From the IMG/VR virus record IMGVR_UViG_3300029286_002900, positions 1 through 31,539 of that record: a stretch of 31,539 nucleotides of DNA; one strand, given 5' to 3'. This document shows positions 1 to 7,525 of this stretch, one piece after another. The position numbers and the translations under genes are program-made. Within the stretch, counting starts at the first letter, position 1. Each line of letters starts with the position of its first letter. The notes below the pieces were generated by a model, which was not told the DNA's origin, ran no database searches, and saw only the letters and a program-made list of their open reading frames with translations. Origin of the DNA: a virus.

Positions 1-21
1 CATTTTCGGTTTATAATCGCA

Positions 22-65
22 AAATCGAATTGTGCACAAATATAAATCGAATTGTTCAAAAAAAT
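22..65. repeat. Two 22-bp direct repeats, candidate transposase-binding end sites
   Basis: Two adjacent copies (22-43 and 44-65) match at 19 of 22 positions. Both begin AAATCGAATTGT. They lie outside the last gene and its terminator. Transposable phages of the Mu group carry 22-bp transposase-binding repeats at their ends, with two in direct tandem at the Mu right end, so position and period both fit. The exact phage terminus (TG...CA) is not visible and may lie before position 1. Repressor operators are the alternative. Confidence 0.45.
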
Positions 66-78
66 CCGCACACACTAT

Positions 79-105
79 AAAGGCGAGGCCATCAGCCCCG
101 CCTTT
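79..105 (-). terminator. Hairpin terminator after the formyltransferase-like gene
   Basis: On the minus strand a stem begins AAAGGCG and closes with CGCCTTT. The inner GGC/GGCC pairs extend it, with one G-T pair. It starts 5 bases after the stop codon at 110-112. The T-tract after it is short, so termination strength is uncertain, but it is the only hairpin after the last gene of the leftward transcript. Confidence 0.6.
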
Positions 106-109
106 ATTA

Positions 110-589
110 TTATAGCTTCTTGTCATAAGTCGCATACTCATGCACTTGAGGTATGCGCCGGATATAACCACGTTCTATCTCCTCCAGCACCCGGTCAAGT
201 GTCCTGACCATTGCCGGGATAATGTGCTGGTCATAAAACTCACGCGGCCTTTGTGTATGATTAATACCAATAATCTCCTGCTCACAAATGTCACCGCTAT
301 CAATTCCGGAGCTGGCCCAAAACCAGGTAGCCGCGGTAATTGGCTCTTTGCGATTGTAGGCAAACTTAATGGCGCTAGCTCCTTGCCCATATGGCAGCGG
401 CGACGGGTGGAAAATAAGCGTTCCAAGTTCTGGCTCATTTATTTCTGAAAGTGCCAAAATTCGATGTAAAAGCGGTGCAATTGCAAGATGTGGCCTGTCA
501 GTAGTTACATAGTGATTACGTTCTACAATCAGATAGTGGCATGCCACATAAGCGGGTGTGCCAGGCTCTCCTAATATATTTATTCTCAT
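110..589 (-). CDS. Short formyltransferase-like protein (formyl_trans_N family)
   Basis: This 159-residue protein resembles the catalytic core of folate-dependent formyltransferases (Fmt, PurN). Residues 60-70 contain HPSPLPYGQG, matching the family HxSLLP loop. Residues 94-100 contain GIDSGD, matching GLDTGD. His61 and Asp97 correspond to the catalytic His and Asp. The usual catalytic Asn two residues before the His is Ile59 here. The protein is half the length of Fmt and has no tRNA-binding C-terminal domain, so housekeeping Met-tRNA formylation is unlikely. Its ATG overlaps the stop of the ABC-GNAT gene by 4 bases (ATGA), and a GGAGG lies 6 bases upstream. It ends the leftward operon at the phage end. 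I infer a role in making a modified base or small-molecule group together with the GNAT protein. Substrate and donor are unknown. Confidence 0.75.
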   Translation of the reverse strand: MRINILGEPGTPAYVACHYLIVERNHYVTTDRPHLAIAPLLHRILALSEINEPELGTLIFHPSPLPYGQGASAIKFAYNRKEPITAATWFWASSGIDSGDICEQEIIGINHTQRPREFYDQHIIPAMVRTLDRVLEEIERGYIRRIPQVHEYATYDKKL

Positions 590-1713
590 GGTACACCTCC
601 TATATATTTAAAGCCCTGCACCGCCCTAAAATGGCCACCGTATCCCGCACCCCTAACTACCTCTCCCTTTCGTTTAGCTGACCGGCCGAGCGATGAATGG
701 CTCCTGGTCTTATTATCTCCATATAGCTTCGCGCTAACCTGAACCCATTTTTTTGAATGCCTAAGCGCCCCACACAATTGGGGGTGGCTTGTATGAAAGA
801 ATGTTGGAAGCTCTTTCCCACATCTTCCACGTCCGCGAAGGTGATACTCACAAACAGCATTTAGAAATTTAGTACCAACACCGATTCCCTGCCACTCCGG
901 CATTACAACCAGGCGTGTGGCTCTGTAGGCATTGGCCGTGAATAAAGGGCATACTGCTAAATGAGCGACCGGCTCACCATCAATAATACCAACGAAGTAC
1001 TCACCGGCGACTGGGAGTGGCAAATCTAAATAATAATGCGGCTTAAAATGTCGGAATACACTTCCCGAGACTTTATAAATCTGAAGGTCGAGTCTTGAGC
1101 GTTGCCAAAGACATCCGCGAGCGAATCGCGCCTCATCCGTTAGGTAGATCCAGTCTGGCTGAAGCCACTCGATAATATCATGATGGCACGATAATAGCAC
1201 TACCTGTCCCGATCCCTTACGCCATGACTTGGCAAAAGCCTCGGCACCTACTTTTGCGATCTGCCTGTCAATAACACTGGTGAATTCATCAATCACCACA
1301 TACTCCGGACGATCACAAATTAGCCTGGCTAAACCGGCTCGAAACTTTTCTCCATTGCTCAACACATGAAACGGCCTGAGCCATGCCGGAACGTCTCCCA
1401 GGCCTACGGCTGATAAGGCACCTGTCACCTGGTTAAAATCCCCGCTGGGAGCGATACAATCAACAATGGGCTTTGCCCCGTCCCACCCTGCGTAAAGGTC
1501 ATGAATAGGCTCGTTAAAAATCTTTGACCCGAGGCTCGTTTTACCTGAGCCGGATGGGCCAACGATTAGACCAACCTTCCAATCCATTTCCTCTATTGGA
1601 AGCTCGGCAACATGTTCCCAGTTACATCCATTCTCCGCGTTGAACAGGCTTTTCACCCGCATTGCTCTGTAGCTATCATAGTCACTACACCTGTGTTTTA
1701 CCTCAATTCTCAT
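586..1713 (-). CDS. ABC-type ATPase fused to GNAT acyltransferase domain
   Basis: The protein has 375 residues from the ATG at 1713. Residues 1-210 are an ABC-type ATPase: Walker A GPSGSGKTS at 52-60, signature-like LSNGE at 118-122, Walker B YVVIDEFTS at 138-146, H-loop histidines 177-178. Residues about 220-335 form a GNAT fold, with the acyl-CoA loop QGIGVG at 275-280 after RLVVMPEW. No membrane segment is present, so it is not a transporter. This order matches the known ABC ATPase/acetyltransferase fusion group (COG2401-like). The ATG overlaps the stop of the 42-residue gene (GTATGA). An in-frame TTG at 1719 is less likely as start. Mu Mom is also GNAT-related and sits at the same genome end, so I infer nucleic-acid modification. 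The ATPase may power base access or regulate the transferase. Confidence 0.85.
   Translation of the reverse strand: MRIEVKHRCSDYDSYRAMRVKSLFNAENGCNWEHVAELPIEEMDWKVGLIVGPSGSGKTSLGSKIFNEPIHDLYAGWDGAKPIVDCIAPSGDFNQVTGALSAVGLGDVPAWLRPFHVLSNGEKFRAGLARLICDRPEYVVIDEFTSVIDRQIAKVGAEAFAKSWRKGSGQVVLLSCHHDIIEWLQPDWIYLTDEARFARGCLWQRSRLDLQIYKVSGSVFRHFKPHYYLDLPLPVAGEYFVGIIDGEPVAHLAVCPLFTANAYRATRLVVMPEWQGIGVGTKFLNAVCEYHLRGRGRCGKELPTFFHTSHPQLCGALRHSKKWVQVSAKLYGDNKTRSHSSLGRSAKRKGEVVRGAGYGGHFRAVQGFKYIGGVP
596..600 (-). promoter_or_regulatory. Strong Shine-Dalgarno for the formyltransferase-like gene
   Basis: The minus strand reads GGAGGTGTACC directly before the ATG at 589. This is notable because most genes in the window have A/T-rich leaders with no such site, as is usual in Bacteroidota. 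It lies inside the end of the upstream ABC-GNAT gene. Confidence 0.55.
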
Positions 1714-1838
1714 ACACAAACAATTTTACATTTAAAGCCCTCCGAGCGGAGGCGCTCATAAACAGCCTCCTGCTCTGCCTCATCCATGCAGATTACAATA
1801 ACGCCGTACTGCTGACGGTAATTGAACTTTTTTTCCAT
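1710..1838 (-). CDS. Small conserved-looking protein leading the modification operon
   Basis: The 42-residue ORF starts MEKKFNYRQQYG and ends FKCKIVCV. It is compact, with a VIVIC beta-strand, an acidic helix (MDEAEQEAVYERL) and a second strand, which suggests a small alpha/beta fold, not noise. The stop overlaps the ABC-GNAT start by 4 bases, so the two are translationally coupled. The ATG follows an A/T-rich leader (ATTGGTTTTTAAA) with no Shine-Dalgarno. It holds the position that the translational activator Com has before mom in Mu, but its cysteines (residues 18, 38, 41) do not form a Com-like zinc finger. Function unknown. It could be a regulator or a partner of the ATPase. Confidence 0.7.
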   Translation of the reverse strand: MEKKFNYRQQYGVIVICMDEAEQEAVYERLRSEGFKCKIVCV

Positions 1839-1881
1839 TTTAAAAACCAATTAATTAATAATTAAACTCTATTTTTACAGC

Positions 1882-1974
1882 CTCACATAGTACAAAATGA
1901 AATGCGGCTCAGCACACTGAAGACATTAAGCCTCCGGTTTGCGCTGAACCGCATTTTTGTTAGTACTATGTGAG
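1882..1974. other. 93-nt long imperfect hairpin upstream of the modification operon
   Basis: Outer arms CTCACATAGTAC (1882-1893) and GTACTATGTGAG (1963-1974) are perfect complements. Inner arms at 1900-1913 and 1943-1956 (GCTGAACCGCATTT) pair with one G-T type mismatch. The central loop is 29 nt. On the minus strand the loop holds GGAGG, then ATG and five codons (MSSVC) ending in TGA (1926-1909). The hairpin lies 43 bases before the 42-residue gene, in the only sizeable non-coding gap at this end (1839-2027). It could be a leader regulating the operon, a terminator of the tail transcript, or a protein-binding cruciform. Confidence 0.7.
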
Positions 1975-2027
1975 AATTCTACTAACTGCCGGGGGCTTTT
2001 TTATCTCCCCCCTTATTGGACTTTTTT

Positions 2028-2363
2028 TTATTTTTTCGACTTCTCCTGACTTTTTGCCTCTCTGATTTTAAGGGCCAGATTCACGTTGGTGGCGTTAATC
2101 TTTTTATCCTTATCCTTCTGGAGAAAATCCGAATAAAGAAGCTCAAACTCTTCGTTCGAAAGCTCAATCTCTTTTTCGAATTCGGTTTCGGGATCAATTT
2201 TGCCTTGATAAATCGGGTCGAAACGTAGGTCTTTGCGATCGTCTTTGGTTACAAATGTTTTGTCGAGGACCGCCTTCCCGATAATCTGTTCCGACAAACT
2301 TCCCTCTTTGGGTAAAAACTGCGCGATGCTCAAACGCTCTTCGATGTTCAATTTCAAATTCAT
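2028..2363 (-). CDS. Hypothetical protein after the tail fibre genes
   Basis: This 111-residue, highly charged protein has no recognised domain. It begins MNLKLNIEERLSIAQFLPKE. Its C-terminus is Lys-rich (REAKSQEKSKK). Predicted helical segments around residues 55-95 contain the acidic stretch EFEKEIELSNEEFELLY. It is the last gene of the structural transcript, after the fibre genes, a position often held by fibre assembly chaperones. That role is only a positional guess. The start is preceded by AATTTAAGTT, a leader shared with several tail genes here. After the stop a GGGGG...CCCCC hairpin (1991-2011) may help end transcription. Confidence 0.65.
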   Translation of the reverse strand: MNLKLNIEERLSIAQFLPKEGSLSEQIIGKAVLDKTFVTKDDRKDLRFDPIYQGKIDPETEFEKEIELSNEEFELLYSDFLQKDKDKKINATNVNLALKIREAKSQEKSKK

Positions 2364-2387
2364 AACTTAAATTTTTGAGATAAATGA

Positions 2388-2708
2388 TTAAACTGGATTA
2401 ATAATTAATTCGATTTCGGTTTCAATCTCCGAAACAATGTCCTGTACATCTGCCAGGCTTTTGCTCCCCGAGATGTTAATGTTCTTGCCGCCGGAAGCAT
2501 TGTAATTCATATTCACGCTTGCCACCGGCATGGCTGGCAAAGTAACCCCCTCCGCTGTGGTTGCGGTCGTACTCATAAACTGAGCCGAAGCGTTTACATT
2601 TGTCGGATTTTGGCCAACGGCAGCTTCGTAATTGATGTTTACGTTTGCGCCCCCAATCTTCCCCGTAATTTCGGTGCGAAGAGTTTCTTTTTTAACTCGA
2701 TTTTCCAT
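2388..2708 (-). CDS. Small structural-looking protein of the fibre region
   Basis: The start was set at the ATG at 2708 (MENRVKKETLRTEITGKIGG), because the extension to 2771 runs through the AT-rich gap and overlaps the upstream gene. The resulting 106 residues are rich in Asn, Ala, Val and Thr. They contain an imperfect internal repeat: GANVNINYEAAVGQNPTNV near residue 20 and VASVNMNYNASGGKNINI near residue 65. The pattern suggests beta-strand structure. The base composition returns to the phage backbone here, unlike the AT-rich genes immediately upstream. Function is unknown. A minor tail or virion decoration role is possible from location. Confidence 0.6.
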   Translation of the reverse strand: MENRVKKETLRTEITGKIGGANVNINYEAAVGQNPTNVNASAQFMSTTATTAEGVTLPAMPVASVNMNYNASGGKNINISGSKSLADVQDIVSEIETEIELIINPV

Positions 2709-2733
2709 AACTAAAAATTTAAAATATTGATAA

Positions 2734-3141
2734 TTAATAATATTGCTTTTCTTCAAATACAATAATTCCATCTATAACCTGATAAATAATTGGCAAACCA
2801 TCTAAACTACCCATATATACATAGTAACCATCTGGTACAACTGTTTCACCTAATGAATCAGCATATATAACATCATCTACTTCCCATGTAAGTCCATAAC
2901 CAGTTAAATTATTTGTTTCCCAACGTGCACTATCTGTATAGAAATTAAATGCGGCTTCTACTGCCAATTCATATGTAGTAAGTACTGTACTATTTTCTGC
3001 GTTCCATAATAGACGAAATGTCTTAGCGGGATTAGTAGCTTTCTCCCAAACAAGAGTACTACCTAAATATACTTTTGCCATCTTAACACCACCAACATTT
3101 ACTTCCGATTGATTATTACCACTTCCAATTCGTATAGGCAT
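2734..3141 (-). CDS. Putative tail-tip / fibre-associated protein
   Basis: The ATG at 3141 (MPIRIGSGNNQSEVNVGG) lies one base after the stop of the large fibre gene (TAATATG), so a 135-residue product is favoured over a longer ORF that overlaps the fibre. Residues about 17-32 contain VGGVKMAKVYLGSTLVWE, a motif I associate with short phage and prophage tail-tip proteins of Bacteroidota. The rest is a beta-rich, aromatic, acidic domain that may bind a surface ligand. The gene is AT-rich like the fibre gene and appears to have been exchanged with it as one block. Receptor binding is an inference. Confidence 0.6.
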   Translation of the reverse strand: MPIRIGSGNNQSEVNVGGVKMAKVYLGSTLVWEKATNPAKTFRLLWNAENSTVLTTYELAVEAAFNFYTDSARWETNNLTGYGLTWEVDDVIYADSLGETVVPDGYYVYMGSLDGLPIIYQVIDGIIVFEEKQYY

Positions 3142-3142
3142 A

Positions 3143-6100
3143 TTATTCAGGTATAAAGTAAAGTGTGTTTGAATCATAACTGCCAAGAGCATCATAAGCC
3201 GCTTGTGTACCAGACCAGAACGACTTAGTAGCAATACTGCCTAAACCTAAAGACGTTCTACCTGTTGCAGCAGTTAATCCAGTGCTACCACCGTCCCATT
3301 TATTTCTATCAGTATAAGCCGTATTCCAATTAGCAGAATTATCGGTAATTGATGTACCCCAAGCACTTCCAGTTGAAATGGCAATACCTGCTGTAGATGG
3401 AACAGAACCTCCACCAGAAGCAGTAACTACTCCATTAGCATCAATACTTAAACCTGTTCCAATTTTGATACCGCCCAGTACAGTACTCGAAGCTGTTGGG
3501 AGATTATATGTAGAAGGTATATCATTTATACAAGCAAGTGTTTGACCACTTTTATTGAGCGGTAAATAAAGTATTTGCGGTCCTGATATAGTACCTGAAT
3601 TATATAAAGCGACATAATTAGAAGTACTTAAATTACCAATATACAACATTGCTGCACCTACATAATATGCAGACAAACCGTCCATACCGGCACTATAATA
3701 ACTATGACCATGATTACCATAAGCAGCAGTTGTCCCACTAGTACCAAATCCAGGAAATGAAGTTAATCCGTTCCATGTTGAAATATTGGCAGTAGTAGGT
3801 ATAGCATAGCCGGTTGTCAGACTAATTGCAAAAGTACCTGATGTAGTAATCGGAGAACCTGTTACAGATAATCCAGTTGGAACTGATAAAGCAACCGATG
3901 TAACTGTTCCGGTATTGGATGTATATCCATTAGGATTAGTCGCATTATAAGGAGTAAACCCTAAAGCAGTTGTAACCATACCACTGGTAATACCTGTGAT
4001 GTATCCCTGAGAAGTCCACGGAGTACCAGTTACAGGTGTAAAACCTAAAGCAGTTGTAACTTGTGCAGAAGTAATGCCTGTTAAATACCCTAGCGATGTC
4101 CATGGAGTTCCAGTAACAAATGAACCATAATTGCCCAAGTCGTTTGTAAATTGACTTAATGCAGTGGGTTTATTAGCAATACTTGAACCGCCTGATGTAA
4201 CGTTCCAATCAATATACTGAGCTGAAAGTCCGGTAGCAGTTCCTGCTGATATTGCCGCCCATGCGCCTGAACCATCAGAGGATGTACATTTCCAAAAATA
4301 TCCATCAGTTGCTCCCGTGGTAAGTTTTGCCGTTGTTGCTGAAAGAGTGCCGTAAACTCCAAATCCTCCACTACCTAAAGAAGTTACTATATTTCCTCCA
4401 ATGTATGAAAATACAGCTGATTCTGACATTATAACTAAAGGTGCATTATAACTACGAAGATAATTATAATCTGCTGAATATGATTCAAGTGCTAGAATAC
4501 GTGTACCTCCAATAGTTTTAATTATTCCGGTTGATTCACCACCAGCAGAAACAATACCATTAAAATATCCTGAACCATTAACAGCAAGTTTATTGTTGGT
4601 AATTTCAGTGCCAGAAGCATATCCAACACCCACATTACCAGTGTCAAATATGAAACCGCTTACACCATTATTTGCTTTAAAGTGCAAATGACCATCATTA
4701 TAACTTCTACCAATATCAAATGATGAAGTACCAACTCCAGAGCCAATCCTAAATTGATATAATCCATCATTAGCAACTTCCAAAGTAGTTTGGGGTGTAA
4801 TTGAGCCAATTCCAACATTACCATTATACATTGCAGTTATTGAATTAACCCAAGTATGTGAACCTATTACAGTTTTATCTGCAACCTGTAATCTAAAATC
4901 ACCAACCCCTGTAATAAACCTCGTTCCAAAATAATCAGTAGAAACTCCTGACCATCTGTATTGGTCAAATATAGGATTGTAAGAACCATTATCACCAAAA
5001 ACATTTCTCCCACCATAGGAAGTATCACTATTCCCACGTATGTCAAGTTTATTTACAGGACCAACTCCAATACCTAAATTGATAAAGTCACCAACAGTTA
5101 AATTAGTCCCATCATCGTATAGTTTGCTATTACCTAAACTTGCACCTCCTGTCAACCATTTAGGTAGATATCCGGCAGTACCTGTACCAGTTATGGGATT
5201 AGTAAGATTACCAGAATGATATACTTTATTCCATGTTGTTGAATTATAAACTCTTGAATAAATATCTCCATCTGCATTAAATCCAAGTTGAGCAGTACTT
5301 ATTACTTCAGGATAAGAATCTAAACTAATAGTAAACACTGCATTATGGTTGTTACCATGTGGAAACATATTTGTTGATGCTGATAAAACAGGAATAACAG
5401 AAAATTCCCCAGCTGCACCTAGTGTGTTCAAATCACGTGTCTGATACATAGTAGCTTCCTTTAATGAAGCATGAGTATGACTTGTAATATTTCCACTTAA
5501 TGCAGTTTGATAATTACTAGGTGTAAAATTACCACTATGCCACATACGTCTAGCTGTATTCCAAGTGGACATACCGGTTCTGAAATACAATTCATCACCA
5601 CTATAATTTATGTGTGCATCACTTATTAACTGCCACGCATTAAGAGAATTATCCAAACCTTTAACAGTTAAAGCTGTCTGCATCCAACCTAACAGTATTG
5701 GAATTCCAGCACCATCTATAGCAGAAACTGTATTAGGTAAAAAAGACGTTGGCTGTAAATCCACAGTATCAGATACTCTAGTTATCCCTAAATAATTAGC
5801 ATTAAGATTACTGACTAAAGTACTACTAGAAACTGTCAAGGGAGCTGTTCCGGTTGCTACAGTTGATTGAAGTGTCGCTCCATATGTCATACCAGAAGAA
5901 CCTGAATTAGCGTAAGAGTGTATATTACCTAGTGCTTCAATAGCTCCTGAAAACCTAACAGAGTTATTTGGGACAACTTCTCTCAACCATTGAGAACCTA
6001 TATAAAATTCTGGTGCTGTAACAGTTGAAGAAAAAGTGGCTGTATTGTCAATCTGATTAAGTAAAAGTATATCTGCACCTCCGACTCCATTATAAAAATG

Positions 6101-7516
6101 CAGTTTATTACTCCCGTAATATAAACCTATTCCAGTACCGTTCCCGTCAAAATAAATATCTGAACCGTTATAAACATTCGATTGAGAACACTGAGCATTT
6201 CCAATTGAAAATCTATTAAATGCAGCAGAACCAGTAATATACATATTACCTGTTTGAGCAACGGCATTCTGATTTAAGATAGCAGTAGTACTAACATCTT
6301 TGTAGCTTAATAATCCACTTGCATCAGATACAAGTATTTTATCTAAACCCGCACCGGTCGTAACTTTAAGAGTGTTAACTTGGATTTGAGATGCTGAAAC
6401 ATTACCACCAAAATTGATATCCCTAGTGAGTTGATTAATATTAAAAACATAACCACTTGCAGAATACATTTGAAAATCAGTAGCACCATTTGCACCCCAT
6501 GAAGGTTGTCCCATCCACCAATTTTGAGTGCTATTTGTAGCCCAGGTAATAAGTCCATGGTCTGTATTGCTGAGTCTATTATTGGTAAATCTAGGGGCTG
6601 AAACAGTTCTTAATGATTCAAGACCATTACCATTAAAAGAAATAGGTGTAGAAGTTGCACCAAATATCCTTACTCCTCCTGCAAGTTCATTATACTGTAA
6701 TTCAATATATGCACTTGCTCTATTAATTTGTGCAAGTGCGTGTGTTATATATCCATCTGTAAGAGTTTGAGCTTTTACCTGTCCATCAATCCACATATTA
6801 GCAGATACTTGAGCACCTACATTCTGATTTTGTATATAATTGCCACTACCAGATGAAGTTGCATAAACCATAGTATCCAATCCAATAACACCATTTGCAT
6901 CTGTCCGAAGTAACCCTGCACCATATTTCGGAAACCGGATATAAGCATTACCAACATTTGCAGCAATACCATCACCCAATATAATATCAGTGGTAAAAGT
7001 ACTTCGACCAAGTAAAGTCTGATATCCTTGTGTCCCTTCAATTCCATGAAAGTCCGGACGTGTTAAATCTAAGCTTCCATCATTACGACTAAATGCAGAA
7101 CGTAAAGATGTTATGCCATAGAACTGTGCACCAATAGTTGTGCCATCAGCAAATATAGGATAGGCAACACTGCCAACTGTAACCTCCCCAAGTGTCAGCG
7201 TTGCCACTCCCCCGGCTTCCGAGTATTTCAGTTTCCCGGTACTACTGGGGATGTATTTCTTTGCCGTATTGTCCCAGTATGGCATCTGGCCGTTGGCTGT
7301 TCCAGGGTCGAGCATGGCCCATTTGGTCTGGTCGATCGATAGTTTCACATCACCGGTTCCTGAGTCGGCCCCTGTACTTTCCGTGATCTTAATCCCCGAA
7401 TTGGCAACCTCAATAATACGGGTAATCACCGCCTGACCAGACGTGGCCACATTCAGGTCAACCCTGCAGATTGACCCGTCGCGAACATCATAACCCCTTA
7501 ATTGTGTGGCTCCCAT
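3143..7516 (-). CDS. Large tail fibre protein
   Basis: The protein has 1457 residues, low-complexity and rich in Gly, Ser, Thr and Asn, with recurrent phage-fibre phrases (GTAGYLPKWLTGG, NVGIGSITPQTTLEV, MWHSGNFTPSNYQ). It contains a 28-residue tandem repeat (VTGTPWTS.GY.TGITS...TTALGFTP) near residues 1130-1190. The C-terminus ends QAAYDALGSYDSNTLYFIPE, a common fibre ending in gut Bacteroidota phages. I see no S74-type self-cleaving chaperone. Residues 1 to about 110 are encoded by GC-balanced DNA like the rest of the phage, and the remainder is sharply AT-rich. This fits a conserved virion-attachment end joined to an exchanged distal fibre. Probable role: host adsorption. Confidence 0.8.
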   Translation of the reverse strand: MGATQLRGYDVRDGSICRVDLNVATSGQAVITRIIEVANSGIKITESTGADSGTGDVKLSIDQTKWAMLDPGTANGQMPYWDNTAKKYIPSSTGKLKYSEAGGVATLTLGEVTVGSVAYPIFADGTTIGAQFYGITSLRSAFSRNDGSLDLTRPDFHGIEGTQGYQTLLGRSTFTTDIILGDGIAANVGNAYIRFPKYGAGLLRTDANGVIGLDTMVYATSSGSGNYIQNQNVGAQVSANMWIDGQVKAQTLTDGYITHALAQINRASAYIELQYNELAGGVRIFGATSTPISFNGNGLESLRTVSAPRFTNNRLSNTDHGLITWATNSTQNWWMGQPSWGANGATDFQMYSASGYVFNINQLTRDINFGGNVSASQIQVNTLKVTTGAGLDKILVSDASGLLSYKDVSTTAILNQNAVAQTGNMYITGSAAFNRFSIGNAQCSQSNVYNGSDIYFDGNGTGIGLYYGSNKLHFYNGVGGADILLLNQIDNTATFSSTVTAPEFYIGSQWLREVVPNNSVRFSGAIEALGNIHSYANSGSSGMTYGATLQSTVATGTAPLTVSSSTLVSNLNANYLGITRVSDTVDLQPTSFLPNTVSAIDGAGIPILLGWMQTALTVKGLDNSLNAWQLISDAHINYSGDELYFRTGMSTWNTARRMWHSGNFTPSNYQTALSGNITSHTHASLKEATMYQTRDLNTLGAAGEFSVIPVLSASTNMFPHGNNHNAVFTISLDSYPEVISTAQLGFNADGDIYSRVYNSTTWNKVYHSGNLTNPITGTGTAGYLPKWLTGGASLGNSKLYDDGTNLTVGDFINLGIGVGPVNKLDIRGNSDTSYGGRNVFGDNGSYNPIFDQYRWSGVSTDYFGTRFITGVGDFRLQVADKTVIGSHTWVNSITAMYNGNVGIGSITPQTTLEVANDGLYQFRIGSGVGTSSFDIGRSYNDGHLHFKANNGVSGFIFDTGNVGVGYASGTEITNNKLAVNGSGYFNGIVSAGGESTGIIKTIGGTRILALESYSADYNYLRSYNAPLVIMSESAVFSYIGGNIVTSLGSGGFGVYGTLSATTAKLTTGATDGYFWKCTSSDGSGAWAAISAGTATGLSAQYIDWNVTSGGSSIANKPTALSQFTNDLGNYGSFVTGTPWTSLGYLTGITSAQVTTALGFTPVTGTPWTSQGYITGITSGMVTTALGFTPYNATNPNGYTSNTGTVTSVALSVPTGLSVTGSPITTSGTFAISLTTGYAIPTTANISTWNGLTSFPGFGTSGTTAAYGNHGHSYYSAGMDGLSAYYVGAAMLYIGNLSTSNYVALYNSGTISGPQILYLPLNKSGQTLACINDIPSTYNLPTASSTVLGGIKIGTGLSIDANGVVTASGGGSVPSTAGIAISTGSAWGTSITDNSANWNTAYTDRNKWDGGSTGLTAATGRTSLGLGSIATKSFWSGTQAAYDALGSYDSNTLYFIPE
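3951..4118. repeat. 84-bp tandem repeat in the tail fibre gene
   Basis: Two in-frame copies (3951-4034 and 4035-4118) encode near-identical 28-residue units that contain TTALGFTP and VTGTPWTS. Copies differ mainly at third positions and a few codons. A partial third match follows in the protein (ALGFTPYNATNPNGYTS). Such repeats can expand or contract the fibre shaft. Confidence 0.8.
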
Positions 7517-7525
7517 AACTTAAAA

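Noticed and set aside
586-1713. ABC transporter component
   Set aside because: The ATPase is fused to a GNAT domain and no membrane or substrate-binding gene is adjacent.
1882-1974. Invertible-segment recombination sites like Mu gix
   Set aside because: The arms are only 69 bases apart, no invertase gene is nearby, and the inner arms pair as well, so a hairpin explains the pattern better.
3143-7516. Many short plus-strand and alternate-frame ORFs across the fibre gene
   Set aside because: They are shadows of the long fibre frame with no start context or family-like sequence.
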